Shown here: piece by piece, positions 46,383-55,054 of the stretch | How the letters are laid out: each line of letters opens with the position of its first letter | Numbering within the stretch: the first letter of the stretch is position 1 | From: Thiosocius sp963736445 | GTDB taxonomy: Bacteria > Pseudomonadota > Gammaproteobacteria > Chromatiales > Chromatiaceae | Assembly (NCBI GenBank): GCA_963736445.1 | Contig: CAVTOY010000008.1 | Span: 248,001-312,000 of the forward strand | Length of the DNA: 64,000 nt | Reading direction: 5' to 3' | Translations under genes and position numbers: made by a program | The notes under the pieces: generated by a model | Seen by the model: the letters and a program-made list of their open reading frames with translations, nothing else | Told to the model about the DNA's origin: nothing | The model's database searches: none

Positions 46383-47333
46383 CTATTTTTGTAAAACTGG
46401 TGCCGTCGCGGCGGCCGCAGCAGTGGCGGGAGGGTCGGTCTGCCATCCTCCGCCAAGGGCCTTGTTGAGCTGGATCACGCTCAGCGACTCGTCCCGCTTT
46501 GCCTGGACGAGCGCGATCTCGGCGTCGAACAGCTGCCGCTCGGTATCAAGGACCTCGAGGTAACTGGACACGCCGCCTTTGTACCTCAGGTTTGCGATCT
46601 GACCGGCATCCAGGAGCGCCTGCACGAGCAATTCCTGCTGCTGTCGAAACTCCTGTCGCTTGCGGAGGTCGATCAACGCGTCCGATCCCTCGCGGAAGGC
46701 CTGCTGGAGTGTCTGTTGGTATAGCAGCGCGGCTTCTTTAGCACGAGCCTCGTTGTAGTCGACGTTGGCCTCTAGTCGCCCGGCGTTGAAAATTGGCAGC
46801 GTGATCGCGGGCAGTGCACTGAACACACCGTAGGGGCCCAGCTTCTCGCCGCTGATCTTCGAACTTTCCGCTCCGGCAAAACCCGAAATGGTGATCTGCG
46901 GATAGAGCAGGGCCTCGGAGGCACCGATCTGCGCGTTGGCAGCAATCAGCTGCTGCTCGGCTGCCCGGATGTCCGGCCGCCGCGTCAGCAGTTCCGACGG
47001 CAGGCCCGGTGGCAACGTTGGGGCCGCAATCTGCTGGTCGAGGGGCTGCCCGCGCTTGACCGGTCGGGGATTCTGCCCAAGCAGGGTATTGATGAAGTTT
47101 TCCTGCTGCTCGATCAGGCGCTGGATATCCGGGATCGCTTTGGTTGCGGTATACAGCAGCGTCTCGGCCTGCCGTACATCGAGCATTCCGGCCACGCCGC
47201 CCTTCAGCCTGGCCTGAACCAGTTCGAGTGACTTGACTCGGGACGTCACTGTACGCCTGGAGATTTGAAGCGAAAGGTCCAGGGCACGCAGGGCCAGATA
47301 GGCCCGACCGACTTCCGCGACCAGTGTCGCCAT
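46383..47333 (-). CDS. NodT-family outer membrane factor, N-terminus missing
   Basis: 316 residues from an internal ATG. Homology actually extends upstream in frame to at least 47420 (ELDSWGRFRRGTEAAQAELL). There a TGA (47421-47423) stands where the family has the Trp of WELD. About 130-170 N-terminal residues including the signal peptide and lipobox are absent, replaced by the end of the RND gene. What remains is normal: LLTRRPDIRAAEQQLIAANAQIGASEALLYPQI and NKALGGGWQT. Not functional as it stands. The other OMF at 36466 is intact. Confidence 0.8.
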   Translation of the reverse strand: MATLVAEVGRAYLALRALDLSLQISRRTVTSRVKSLELVQARLKGGVAGMLDVRQAETLLYTATKAIPDIQRLIEQQENFINTLLGQNPRPVKRGQPLDQQIAAPTLPPGLPSELLTRRPDIRAAEQQLIAANAQIGASEALLYPQITISGFAGAESSKISGEKLGPYGVFSALPAITLPIFNAGRLEANVDYNEARAKEAALLYQQTLQQAFREGSDALIDLRKRQEFRQQQELLVQALLDAGQIANLRYKGGVSSYLEVLDTERQLFDAEIALVQAKRDESLSVIQLNKALGGGWQTDPPATAAAAATAPVLQK

Positions 47334-50300
47334 GACCGCGTACCGCGCATCCTCACTGGCGAGGAGCTCGGCCTGCGCGGCCTCTGTGCCGCGACGGAAC
47401 CTGCCCCAGGAATCAAGTTCTCAGGCGACACCAATGCTCCCGGCTCCTCCGCTGCAGCTGCCTGCGTCGCCTGCTGCAATTTTTTTCGGCGGCCTAGCCC
47501 TTCGACAAAGGTGTAGTTGCCCGGAATGATAAACACGCCCAGCGCGGTGGCGACCAGCATGCCCCAGAACACGCCGGTGCCCATCACGTTCTGTGCACCC
47601 GCGCCCGCCCCGGAGGCAAGCATCAGAGGCACCACCCCGAGGATGAAGGCGAAGGCCGTCATCAGGATCGGACGAAAGCGCAGGCGGGCCGACTCCAGTG
47701 CTGACTCCTCAAGCGACGCACCCTCTTCATGTTTCGCCTTGGCGAATTCGACGATCAGGATCGCGTTCTTGGCGGCCAGGCCGATAAGCATCACGAGGCC
47801 GATCTGCACATAGACGTTGTTGTCGTAGCCCATCAGCCAGACGCCGAAGAAGGCGCCCAGGGCCACCAGCGGAGACCCGAGAAGGACGGCCCAGGGTAGC
47901 CGCCAACTCTCGTACAGCGCGGCCAGCAGCAGAAACACGCACACGATGGCCATGATGAAGGTCGGCCCGGCCGGCGGCGCGATCTTCTCCTGGTAAGACA
48001 TCGATGAGTAGGAGAACCCCATCTCCTGCGGCATCGTGTCGGCGAACACCTGCTCCAGCGCCGCGAGCGCCTGTCCGGAGGTGTGACCGGGTGCCGGCGC
48101 TCCCTGGACTTCGAGCGAACGCTGCAGATTAAATCGCGTCGTGAGCTCGCTCCCAGCGATGTCGCGGACAGTGACCAGCGTCGACAGCGGGACCATCTGG
48201 TCGGTCGTCTTCGAGCGGACGTAGATCTTGCCGATGTCCTCCGCTTTGCGCCGTTGTTCAGCGTCGGCCTGCACATAGACACGATATAGCCGGCCGAAGC
48301 GATTAAAATCGTTCACATAGGAACCGCCCAGTGTGGCCGACAGCGCTTCGAATACTTCGTTCACCGGAACGCCCAGCGTGCGCGCTTTCTCGCGGTCCAA
48401 CTCGACCCTGAACTGAGGGTAGTTCGGGTCGAACGAGGTGAACACAGTACCCAGCTCCGGCCGCTGCCTTGCCGCTGTAAGGAACTTCTGCGCCTGCTCG
48501 CCGAGCTGCTCGACCGTCAGCGAGCCACTGCGGTCCTGCAGAAGGAAGTTGAAGCCCGACGCGGCCCCGAACCCGGACAGCGTCGGGATGTTGAACGGGA
48601 AAATGATCGCTTCCGGGATGGCCGCGAACTGCGACCGCAGCCCGCCCATGATGCCGTTCACGTGCAGCGCCTCGCTCTTGCGCTCGTCCCAGGGCTTCAT
48701 GCGCACGAAGATGGTGCCGTAGTTCGGCTGATACGTGCTGGTCACTGCGCCGTAGCCACCCACCGTCTGATAGGAGTCAAGCCCCTCGGTCTCGGCGAGG
48801 ATGTCCTCGATCTCCTTGAGCACGGCGCTGGTGCGCTCGAGCGAGGCGCCGGGCGGGAGCTGGACGTTGACGCCGAAGATGCCCTGGTCCTCGTCGGGAA
48901 TGAACCCGGCCGGCAGTACGCGTGCGAACAGGCTGGCCCCGAGCGCCACCGCGGCAACGATGCCGATCGTCAGCAGCGATCGGCGCACGAGCACACGCGA
49001 CACAGCCACGTAGCCGGTCGTTGTGACAGCAAATACCTTGTTGAAGCCCTTGAAGAAGGACCCTAGCGGCCCCCGCATAGGCTTCGGCTGCTTGAGGAGC
49101 ATGGCGCACAGCGCGGGCGTCAGTGACAGGGCGTTGAACGCCGACAGCAGCACCGAAATGGCAATGGTCAGCGCAAACTGCTTATACATGCTGCCGACCA
49201 GCCCGCCGAGCATGGCAACGGGGATGAACACCGCCGAGAGAATCAGGGCAATGCCGATCACAGGCGCCGTGACTTCTTCCATGGCCTTGATGGTTGCCTC
49301 CTTCGGGGTCATTCCCTGCTCGAGGTGGTGGATGACGGCCTCGACCACGACGATGGCGTCGTCGACCACGATGCCGATGGCCAGTACGAGGCCGAACATC
49401 GACAGCGTGTTGATCGAAAAACCCAGCATCGGGAAGAAGATGAAGGTGCCGATCAGGGAGACCGGAATCGTCAGCAGCGGGATGATTGTCGCGCGGATGT
49501 CCTGCAGGAAGATGAAAACGACAAGCGTCACCAGGATGAGTGCCTCGACGAAGGTCTTCATGATTTCGTGGATCGAGGCCTGGACCGCCGGCGTGGTGTC
49601 GTAGACGATCTTATAATCCATGCCCGGAGGGAACGTGCCTTTCGCCCGTTCCATGGTCTCGTAGATCATCTCGGCGGCCTTGAGCTGGTTTGCACCCGGC
49701 AGCAGGTAGACCGCCATCGCGCCGGCCGGCTTACCGTTCAGCCGCCCAAAGGCGTTGTAGTCCTGCGAGCCGAGTTCGGCGCGGCCGATGTCCTTGATGC
49801 GGACCACCGGGCCGGTCTCGCTCTGCCGGACGATGATGTTCTCGAACTCTGCGGGCGTGGCCAGGCGTCCCGGCGCGCTGACCGTGTTGGTGAATTCCTG
49901 GCCCTTGGGCGTCGGCGCGGCACCGACCTTGCCGGTGGGCGCCTGCAGGTTCTGCTCCTTGATGGCCGAGATGACATCCGCCGGGACCAGGCCCAGCTTG
50001 GCCAGTTTGTCAGGCTGGAACCAGATCCGCATGCCGTAGTCGGTCCCGCCAAACAGGTCGACCTGCGCGATCCCGGGAATCCTCAACATCTGGTCGCGCA
50101 GGTTGATCCCGGCGTAGTTGATCAGGAAGTTGGCGTCGTAGGCATCCGACGGCGAGTAGATCGAGATCACCATCAGGATACTGGGGCTCTGCTTCTTGAC
50201 GGTCACACCCTGTTGCGTGACTTCCTGGGGCAGGCGCGCCTGCGCCGCGGAGACGCGATTCTGGGTGAGAACGTTCGCGATATCCTGGTCCGTCCCGACC

Positions 50301-50584
50301 TCGAAATTCACATCGAGCTGCATCCTTCCATCGCTGGTATTCGACGATTTCATGTAGATCAGCCGGTCCACACCGTTGACCTCTTGCTCAATGGGTGTGG
50401 CCACTGACTGCTCTACCCCCTCGGCCGACGCACCGGGGTAATTCGCGGTCACTCGAATGTTGGGCGGGGCGAGAAACGGATACTGCTCGACCGACAGCCC
50501 CTGGATGGTGATCAACCCGAGCATGAGGGTCAGGATCGCGATGACGATCGCGACGATCGGGCGACGGATGAAGAAATTGGCCAT
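47246..50584 (-). CDS. RND efflux transporter (HAE1 family), C-terminus fused to out-of-frame OMF sequence
   Basis: 1112 residues. Canonical HAE1 features: N-terminal MANFFIRRPIVAIVIAI, proton-relay region GLVLAIGIVVDDAIVVVE in helix 4, the periplasmic pore domains and helix 10-12 sequences (AKNAILIVEFAKAKHEEG, RFRPILMTAFAFILGVVPLMLASGAG). The family end should come soon after FVEGLGRRKK at about 47490. The last 60-70 residues (from SPENLIPGAG on) are the outer-membrane factor gene read in the wrong frame. So the transporter proper is intact, but its natural stop and the start of the next gene were lost. Confidence 0.88.
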   Translation of the reverse strand: MANFFIRRPIVAIVIAILTLMLGLITIQGLSVEQYPFLAPPNIRVTANYPGASAEGVEQSVATPIEQEVNGVDRLIYMKSSNTSDGRMQLDVNFEVGTDQDIANVLTQNRVSAAQARLPQEVTQQGVTVKKQSPSILMVISIYSPSDAYDANFLINYAGINLRDQMLRIPGIAQVDLFGGTDYGMRIWFQPDKLAKLGLVPADVISAIKEQNLQAPTGKVGAAPTPKGQEFTNTVSAPGRLATPAEFENIIVRQSETGPVVRIKDIGRAELGSQDYNAFGRLNGKPAGAMAVYLLPGANQLKAAEMIYETMERAKGTFPPGMDYKIVYDTTPAVQASIHEIMKTFVEALILVTLVVFIFLQDIRATIIPLLTIPVSLIGTFIFFPMLGFSINTLSMFGLVLAIGIVVDDAIVVVEAVIHHLEQGMTPKEATIKAMEEVTAPVIGIALILSAVFIPVAMLGGLVGSMYKQFALTIAISVLLSAFNALSLTPALCAMLLKQPKPMRGPLGSFFKGFNKVFAVTTTGYVAVSRVLVRRSLLTIGIVAAVALGASLFARVLPAGFIPDEDQGIFGVNVQLPPGASLERTSAVLKEIEDILAETEGLDSYQTVGGYGAVTSTYQPNYGTIFVRMKPWDERKSEALHVNGIMGGLRSQFAAIPEAIIFPFNIPTLSGFGAASGFNFLLQDRSGSLTVEQLGEQAQKFLTAARQRPELGTVFTSFDPNYPQFRVELDREKARTLGVPVNEVFEALSATLGGSYVNDFNRFGRLYRVYVQADAEQRRKAEDIGKIYVRSKTTDQMVPLSTLVTVRDIAGSELTTRFNLQRSLEVQGAPAPGHTSGQALAALEQVFADTMPQEMGFSYSSMSYQEKIAPPAGPTFIMAIVCVFLLLAALYESWRLPWAVLLGSPLVALGAFFGVWLMGYDNNVYVQIGLVMLIGLAAKNAILIVEFAKAKHEEGASLEESALESARLRFRPILMTAFAFILGVVPLMLASGAGAGAQNVMGTGVFWGMLVATALGVFIIPGNYTFVEGLGRRKKLQQATQAAAAEEPGALVSPENLIPGAGSVAAQRPRRPSSSPVRMRGTRSWRHWSRKSVGPIWPCVPWTFRFKSPGVQ

Positions 50585-50587
50585 GGC

Positions 50588-51015
50588 CTACTTTTCCCCA
50601 TTCTTGGCGACGGGCTTAGCTGCAATATTGCAGCTAGTCTCGCCATGGCCACTTCGAGATCGGCCTTGGCCTGCAAGAGCTTCGCTTCATACTCGCGCTT
50701 GTCGAGCGTGAACAAGAGCTGGTCTTTCTTGACCACCTTGCCCTCGGTGAAGTGCTGCGCCTCGAGAAATGCCTGGACGCGGGCCCGGATCTCGACTGTT
50801 TCCCTGGCGTCGGTCTGCGCCACGTACTCGGCGTAGATCGGCACCGTCCTCTGGACGACTTCCGCGACCACCACCGCCGGCGGCGGCACGGCGGCTGCTT
50901 GTTTGGCCTTTTCGTCTTCCTTGCCGATATCGCAGGCGGCGAGTCCAAAAACCCCAAGCACCATCAGCAGCCTGGCCAATGGCCCGGTCTTCAGAAACCA
51001 CTGCGACACAGCCAT
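50588..51015 (-). pseudogene. RND periplasmic adaptor (AcrA-like) with large internal deletion
   Basis: Starts MAVSQWFLKTGPLARLLMVL with lipobox GLAAC and ribosome site GGGGAGAG. The first lipoyl half is typical: TVPIYAEYVAQTDARETVEIRARVQAFLEAQHFTEGKVVKKDQLLF. It then stops being homologous after KADLEVAMARL. A perfect 20-bp palindrome (50617-50636) follows, then 10-11 codons that look like the original C-terminus (AKPVAKNGEK) in a different frame, with TAG just before the RND start. Roughly 250 residues are missing. Function is lost. Confidence 0.82.
50617..50636. repeat. perfect 20-bp palindrome at the adaptor deletion junction
   Basis: TAGCTGCAATATTGCAGCTA is its own reverse complement and sits exactly where homology to the adaptor's first half stops and its C-terminal codons begin. 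Such palindromes arise at deletion endpoints or from template switching, and can also be assembly joins. Confidence 0.8.
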
Positions 51016-51208
51016 ATCACTCTCCCCACGGCGGGATCCAGGAGCCATCTGTTCACCTCCAGTCAGGCTGTACATCGAAAGAATGCACCACATGCATGTG
51101 GGCTGATTTCGGGGATGGATGGCATCGAAATTCCTTTCTTGTTATTAGTGCCTAATACTGGCAACCGATGCCCTCGAGGCCAAGCATCGTGACGACTTCC
51201 CTTCGCAG

Positions 51209-51568
51209 GTGCGTGGCGTGCTGCGTGCTGCGCTTCTGACTGACCACTGCAAGGCGGAGCACGTCGCCGCGAATTTCTCGATGCACAGCCGCACATTGAG
51301 TCGCCGCCTGGACTCATCCGGGACCAGCTTCCAGAAGCTCGCGGACCAATGCCGTTTCGAGATCGCTCAGCAGCTGCTCGGTGATACGGACATGCATGGA
51401 GCCAGGATTGCTGCCACGCTCGGCTACGCCGATGTGAGCACCTTCACGCGTGCATTGAGGCGCTGGAGCGGGACCACGCCCGCACGCTGGCGGGCGATGC
51501 GCCGCGAGCATTGCTTGATGGTCCGCCAAGATAAGTCGCTGTCTGCCGGCGACGAGGAGACCGGATAA
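51209..51568 (+). CDS. AraC-family regulator, sensor domain missing
   Basis: 119 residues containing only the DNA-binding part: HVAANFSMHSRTLSRRLDSSGTSFQKLADQCRFEIAQQLLGDTD and ARIAATLGYADVSTFTRALRRWSGTTPARWR, two helix-turn-helix units. In-frame homology continues upstream (ATDALEAKHRDDFPSQ) to a stop near 51148, so about 200 residues of N-terminal arabinose-binding-type domain are gone. It diverges from the damaged efflux operon and was probably its regulator. Confidence 0.75.
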   Translation: MRGVLRAALLTDHCKAEHVAANFSMHSRTLSRRLDSSGTSFQKLADQCRFEIAQQLLGDTDMHGARIAATLGYADVSTFTRALRRWSGTTPARWRAMRREHCLMVRQDKSLSAGDEETG

Positions 51569-51667
51569 GAGTACCCTGATGCTTGAGACCCTTGTCCGTT
51601 AAGAAGCGAGGGCCGGAACCGATCGCTTCGATCGAGTCGCGGCATCGCGCAGCCCAAGGAGATGCCC

Positions 51668-52350
51668 ATGATCACCAGCGCCAAACCTTCCACCCTTCTT
51701 CGCTTGAACCTGAGCTGTATCTGTTTACTGGCCGCAGGCCTGGTCAACGCCGATACGACGACCACGACCGTCACCAACCCTGACGGCTCGACGACCAAGA
51801 CGGTGGAGGAAACGTCCACCGCACCCGCTACCACGGAGACTGAATCGTCAACGCAATCCGCGACTCCGAACCTGGTTGGTCCAACCGGGGCGACCGGGGT
51901 CATCCGCCGTTCGGACAGGCGACAGGACCGAAGGGCGGGTGATCCCCGTATCGACTGAAGGGCCTTCCCCCGGGGCGCTAGGCAGTCGCCGCAGGTCAGT
52001 TACAAGCCCGTCGATACCGCGCCGGCCGTCGAGGCCGTCCAGGAGGCGCGCCGTCTCCTCTTGGACAACAGCACAGTGGAGCAGCGGATGGCTCGGCAGG
52101 CAGACACCCTCGAGCGCAGCGCGCACAGACCGACCTGCCCATCCTTGCCGCCGGCCATCCGGGCACGACGCGCACCCAGGAGGGGCTGGCGGTGCTTGCC
52201 GAGATTATCAGCGGGATGATGGAGCTGGACAGGATGCAACGCCTCGCCGACCGCGTCGTGGCAATTCAGATGGCCGTCGATGGTGCGGACTTCCTGCAGG
52301 TCTATCGTTATTTCCTGGATCGCAGCCGGAGCGAGGGGCAGGCGTTCTAA
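51668..52350 (+). pseudogene. exported protein of unknown function, frameshifted
   Basis: AAGGAG lies 6 bases before the ATG at 51668. Signal peptide: LRLNLSCICLLAAGLVNA. A Thr-rich region follows (TTTTTVTNPDGSTTKTVEET). Homology-like text then moves between frames: STEGPSPGALGSR, then QVSYKPVDTAPAVEAVQEARRLL, DNSTVEQRMARQADTLERSA, and in another frame QTDLPILAAGHPGTTRTQEG, LAVLAEIISGMMELDRMQRL to TAA 52350. About three indels between 51900 and 52120 are needed for a product near 225 residues. No family recognised. Confidence 0.5.
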
Positions 52351-52384
52351 ACCAAATCTTCGGATAACACGAGGACTGCATGCC

Positions 52385-52915
52385 ATGGACTACCATTTTG
52401 CTCCCTTCGACTTGGCCTTGCGTGACGGGCGCGCTGTGCAAATCCGTGCGATGCACACATCTGACGAGGCGGAGTTCCTTCAGGCCTTTGACCGGCTGAG
52501 CCCGGACGCCCGCTACATGCGCTTCATGCGTGTCGTCGGCGAGCCGAATGTCGAACGCCTGCGCAAGGCGCTTGCCTCCCTTCCCGAGAGCGGCCTGGGG
52601 ATCGTGGCAACCGTACCGGCCGACGACGGGATCGACATTGTCGGCAGTGCCCTTTTCCTGATTGGAGAGGATCCGACCAGCTGCGAATTTTCGACGACTG
52701 TCTCTGCCGACTATGGCGGCCTGGGCCTTGGGCGTGCGCTCATGACTGCACTCGTTGCAGCGGCGAGACAGCGCGGGTTGCGTGAAATGGAGGGATTCGT
52801 GCTGGCGAGAAACCAGCCGATGCTGAGGCTGGCCGCCCGGCTCGGCTTCAGCATCATGCCCGACCCGGATGATGCCTCCGTTCGCACCTGTCACTTGCGT
52901 CTTGCCGACACCTAA
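52385..52915 (+). CDS. GNAT family N-acetyltransferase
   Basis: 176 residues. N-terminal AVQIRAMHTSDEAEFLQAFDRLSPDARYMRFM is the usual acceptor-side region. The acetyl-CoA loop is SADYGGLGLGRALMTALVAAARQRGL (Q/R-x-x-G-x-G/A type), then NQPMLRLAARLGFSIM. This subgroup often forms the C-terminal part of protein lysine acetyltransferases such as Pat. Here it stands alone. The stop TAA begins a sequence TAACCTGCAAAT like the post-stop repeat, but only about 12 bases match. Confidence 0.85.
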   Translation: MDYHFAPFDLALRDGRAVQIRAMHTSDEAEFLQAFDRLSPDARYMRFMRVVGEPNVERLRKALASLPESGLGIVATVPADDGIDIVGSALFLIGEDPTSCEFSTTVSADYGGLGLGRALMTALVAAARQRGLREMEGFVLARNQPMLRLAARLGFSIMPDPDDASVRTCHLRLADT

Positions 52916-52988
52916 CCTGCAAATTGCCTGCCGGACCTAGGTTGCCGATCCTGGTAGCTTTGACAAGAGGTCAAACGAGGGACACAAG

Positions 52989-54086
52989 ATGCCAATGAAC
53001 CCTTTGGCGAGCCCGCCCGACGAATGGTCAGGCAAAGCGGCAGAGACCGCCATCCGTCTTGGCGTGCTGGCAGTTGTGCTGATTTGGTGTTTTCAGATCC
53101 TCCAGCCATTCATCCTGCCGTTTCTCTGGGCGGTGATCATTGCGGTCGCGATCCATCCGCTGCACGAGCGGCTTACCGGGCTGCTCGGCGGCCGCAGCGC
53201 GTTGGCGGCGGCGCTCATCACGGCCGGCTTCCTGATGATCCTGGTGGTTCCGGTAGCCCTACTCACGGAGCAGCTGATCAAAAACGTCGCTGCCCTGGCA
53301 CTGCAGGTCCGCGAGGGCAATCTCACGATACCGCCTCCCCCCGATTCCGTCAGAGAATGGCCACTGATCGGTAATGCCGTGGCAAACGCGTGGAACCTCG
53401 TGCTGACCAACTTCTCCCAGGCCTTGAGCGCGGTGCAGCCGCTCGTGAAGGCGGTCGGTCTCTGGCTGGTCAATATCGCCGCCAGTGCCGGTATCGGGGT
53501 GTTGATCTTTGTCGCGGCGTTCGTGATTGCCGGGATACTGTTGGCACACTCTGCGCAGGGACGCCAACTCGCCTACGACATCTCCCGACGGTTAGTCGGC
53601 GAGCGCGGCGATGCCTTTGCTGACCTCGCCGAGGCGACCATCCGCAGCGTGGCCCGCGGGGTCCTGGGCGTCGCCTTTATCCAGGCCCTGCTGGCCGGGG
53701 TGGGATTCATGGCGGCCGGAGTGCCAGGGGCAGGGATCTGGACCTTGCTATGCCTGTTGTCCGCGGTCGTACAACTCGGCGTGGGTCCAATCGTAATCCC
53801 GGTGATCATCTATGTCTTCGCCACCAGTGACCCCTTCACCGCGGTGATTTTTCTGGTGTGGAACATAATGATCATGCTGGTCGACAACATATTGAAACCC
53901 CTGCTGCTGGGTCGCGGGGTCGATGTCCCCATGGCGGTGATATTCCTCGGTGCCATTGGGGGCATGCTACTGTCCGGAATCGTCGGCCTGTTCATCGGCG
54001 CCATCGTACTGGCCTTGGGTTACAAGCTGTTTCAGGCCTGGCTGGTGACAGGACCAGCAGTAAACAAACCCGCTGACGCCGGATAG
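52989..54086 (+). CDS. AI-2E family transporter (paralogue 2)
   Basis: 365 residues, closely like the protein at 38058: shared GVAFIQALLAGVGFMAAGVPGAG, DNILKPLLLGRGVDVPMAVIFLGAIGGML and a first helix pair IRLGVLAVVLIWCFQILQPFILPFLWAVIIAVAIHP. Eight helices. Substrate unknown. GAGGGAC precedes the ATG. The two copies flank no common neighbours, so they are paralogues from an older duplication rather than a recent one. Confidence 0.9.
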   Translation: MPMNPLASPPDEWSGKAAETAIRLGVLAVVLIWCFQILQPFILPFLWAVIIAVAIHPLHERLTGLLGGRSALAAALITAGFLMILVVPVALLTEQLIKNVAALALQVREGNLTIPPPPDSVREWPLIGNAVANAWNLVLTNFSQALSAVQPLVKAVGLWLVNIAASAGIGVLIFVAAFVIAGILLAHSAQGRQLAYDISRRLVGERGDAFADLAEATIRSVARGVLGVAFIQALLAGVGFMAAGVPGAGIWTLLCLLSAVVQLGVGPIVIPVIIYVFATSDPFTAVIFLVWNIMIMLVDNILKPLLLGRGVDVPMAVIFLGAIGGMLLSGIVGLFIGAIVLALGYKLFQAWLVTGPAVNKPADAG

Positions 54087-54193
54087 CCTGACCGTGGGAA
54101 TAAACGATACAAACGCCCTTTTCCTCTGATCAAAAAGCGCATTCCCCGTGAGTCCCCGTCACCAGGCAATCGTCGACCGGCCGCCGGTTCATC

Positions 54194-54256
54194 TAACCTG
54201 CATAATGGCGAGGGTATCGGAGGCCGCAGCAGGAAATCGGTGAGATTTGCAGGCTA
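54194..54256 (-). repeat. post-stop repeat, copy C, with inverted ends
   Basis: 63 bases running from TAACCTGCATAATGG to ATTTGCAGGCTA (plus strand). The ends TAACCTGCA and TGCAGGCTA are near-perfect inverted repeats. Read on the minus strand it begins 3 bases after the TGA of the fabI-like gene and matches copies A and B. The two-ended form suggests a tiny MITE-like element of which A and B are partial copies. Confidence 0.75.
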
Positions 54257-54259
54257 AGC

Positions 54260-55042
54260 TCAGGCGAGGATATGAACACCGCCATCCACGTACAGGGTGT
54301 CGCCGGTGATGTGGCACGCATCGGGGCTGGCCAGGTAGGCACAGAGGCGACCGACGTCGAGGATGTCCACAAGCGCGCCCAGCGGTGCCCGCTGCGCTGC
54401 CTCGTCCAGGAGTTGGTCGAAGTCTTTCAGGCCGGAGGCGGCGCGGGTCTGCAGCGGACCGGGCGATATGGCATGCACCCGGATCCCCTGGGGACCGAGC
54501 TCGCTGGCGAGGTAACGACAGCTTGCTTCCAGTGCCGCCTTCACCGGCCCCATCAGGTTGTAGCCTTCGACCACCTTTTGTGCCCCATGGAAGCTCATCG
54601 CAAACATCGCCCCTCCATCCGTCATCAGAGGGCCTGCGAGCCTGGCCATGCGGATGAAGGAGTGGCAGGAGACATCCATGGCGATCAAGAAACCCTCGGC
54701 CGAGCAGTCGATCAGGCGTCCCTGGAGATCTTCCTTCGGTGCGAAGGCGATGGAATGCACCAGGGTGTCGAGCCGACCCCAGGTCTGTTGGATCTGCCCG
54801 AAGACGGCCTCCAGTTCGCCGGACCTGGATACGTCCAGCGGCATGAAGACTTCGGCTCCCAGCTCGCGGGCCAGTGGCTCGACATAGGGTCTGGCCTTGT
54901 CGTTGAGATAGGTTATGGCAACTTCGGCACCCTGCTCCCTGAACGCCTTGGCGCAGCCGTAGGCGATGGAATGCTCGTTCGCGATACCGATGACGAGGGC
55001 CTTTTTGCCCGCCAAAATGGGATTGCGTGACTCGGCTGACAT
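54260..55042 (-). CDS. fabI: enoyl-ACP reductase FabI homologue in a PHA/Ptb/Ack cluster
   Basis: 260 residues, short-chain dehydrogenase fold. NAD site GIANEHSIAYGCAKAFREQGAEVAITY and LVHSIAFAPKEDLQGRL are as in FabI. Active-site Tyr and Lys are in YNLMGPVKAALEASCRYLASELGPQGIRV. The second conserved FabI Tyr (SYLGA in E. coli) is Phe here (SFHGA), so catalysis or substrate may differ. It is last in the DUF3141, MaoC-PTA, ackA operon and may reduce enoyl-thioesters in that pathway rather than serve bulk fatty-acid synthesis. Confidence 0.88.
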   Translation of the reverse strand: MSAESRNPILAGKKALVIGIANEHSIAYGCAKAFREQGAEVAITYLNDKARPYVEPLARELGAEVFMPLDVSRSGELEAVFGQIQQTWGRLDTLVHSIAFAPKEDLQGRLIDCSAEGFLIAMDVSCHSFIRMARLAGPLMTDGGAMFAMSFHGAQKVVEGYNLMGPVKAALEASCRYLASELGPQGIRVHAISPGPLQTRAASGLKDFDQLLDEAAQRAPLGALVDILDVGRLCAYLASPDACHITGDTLYVDGGVHILA

Positions 55043-55054
55043 TCGGTTACCCCT

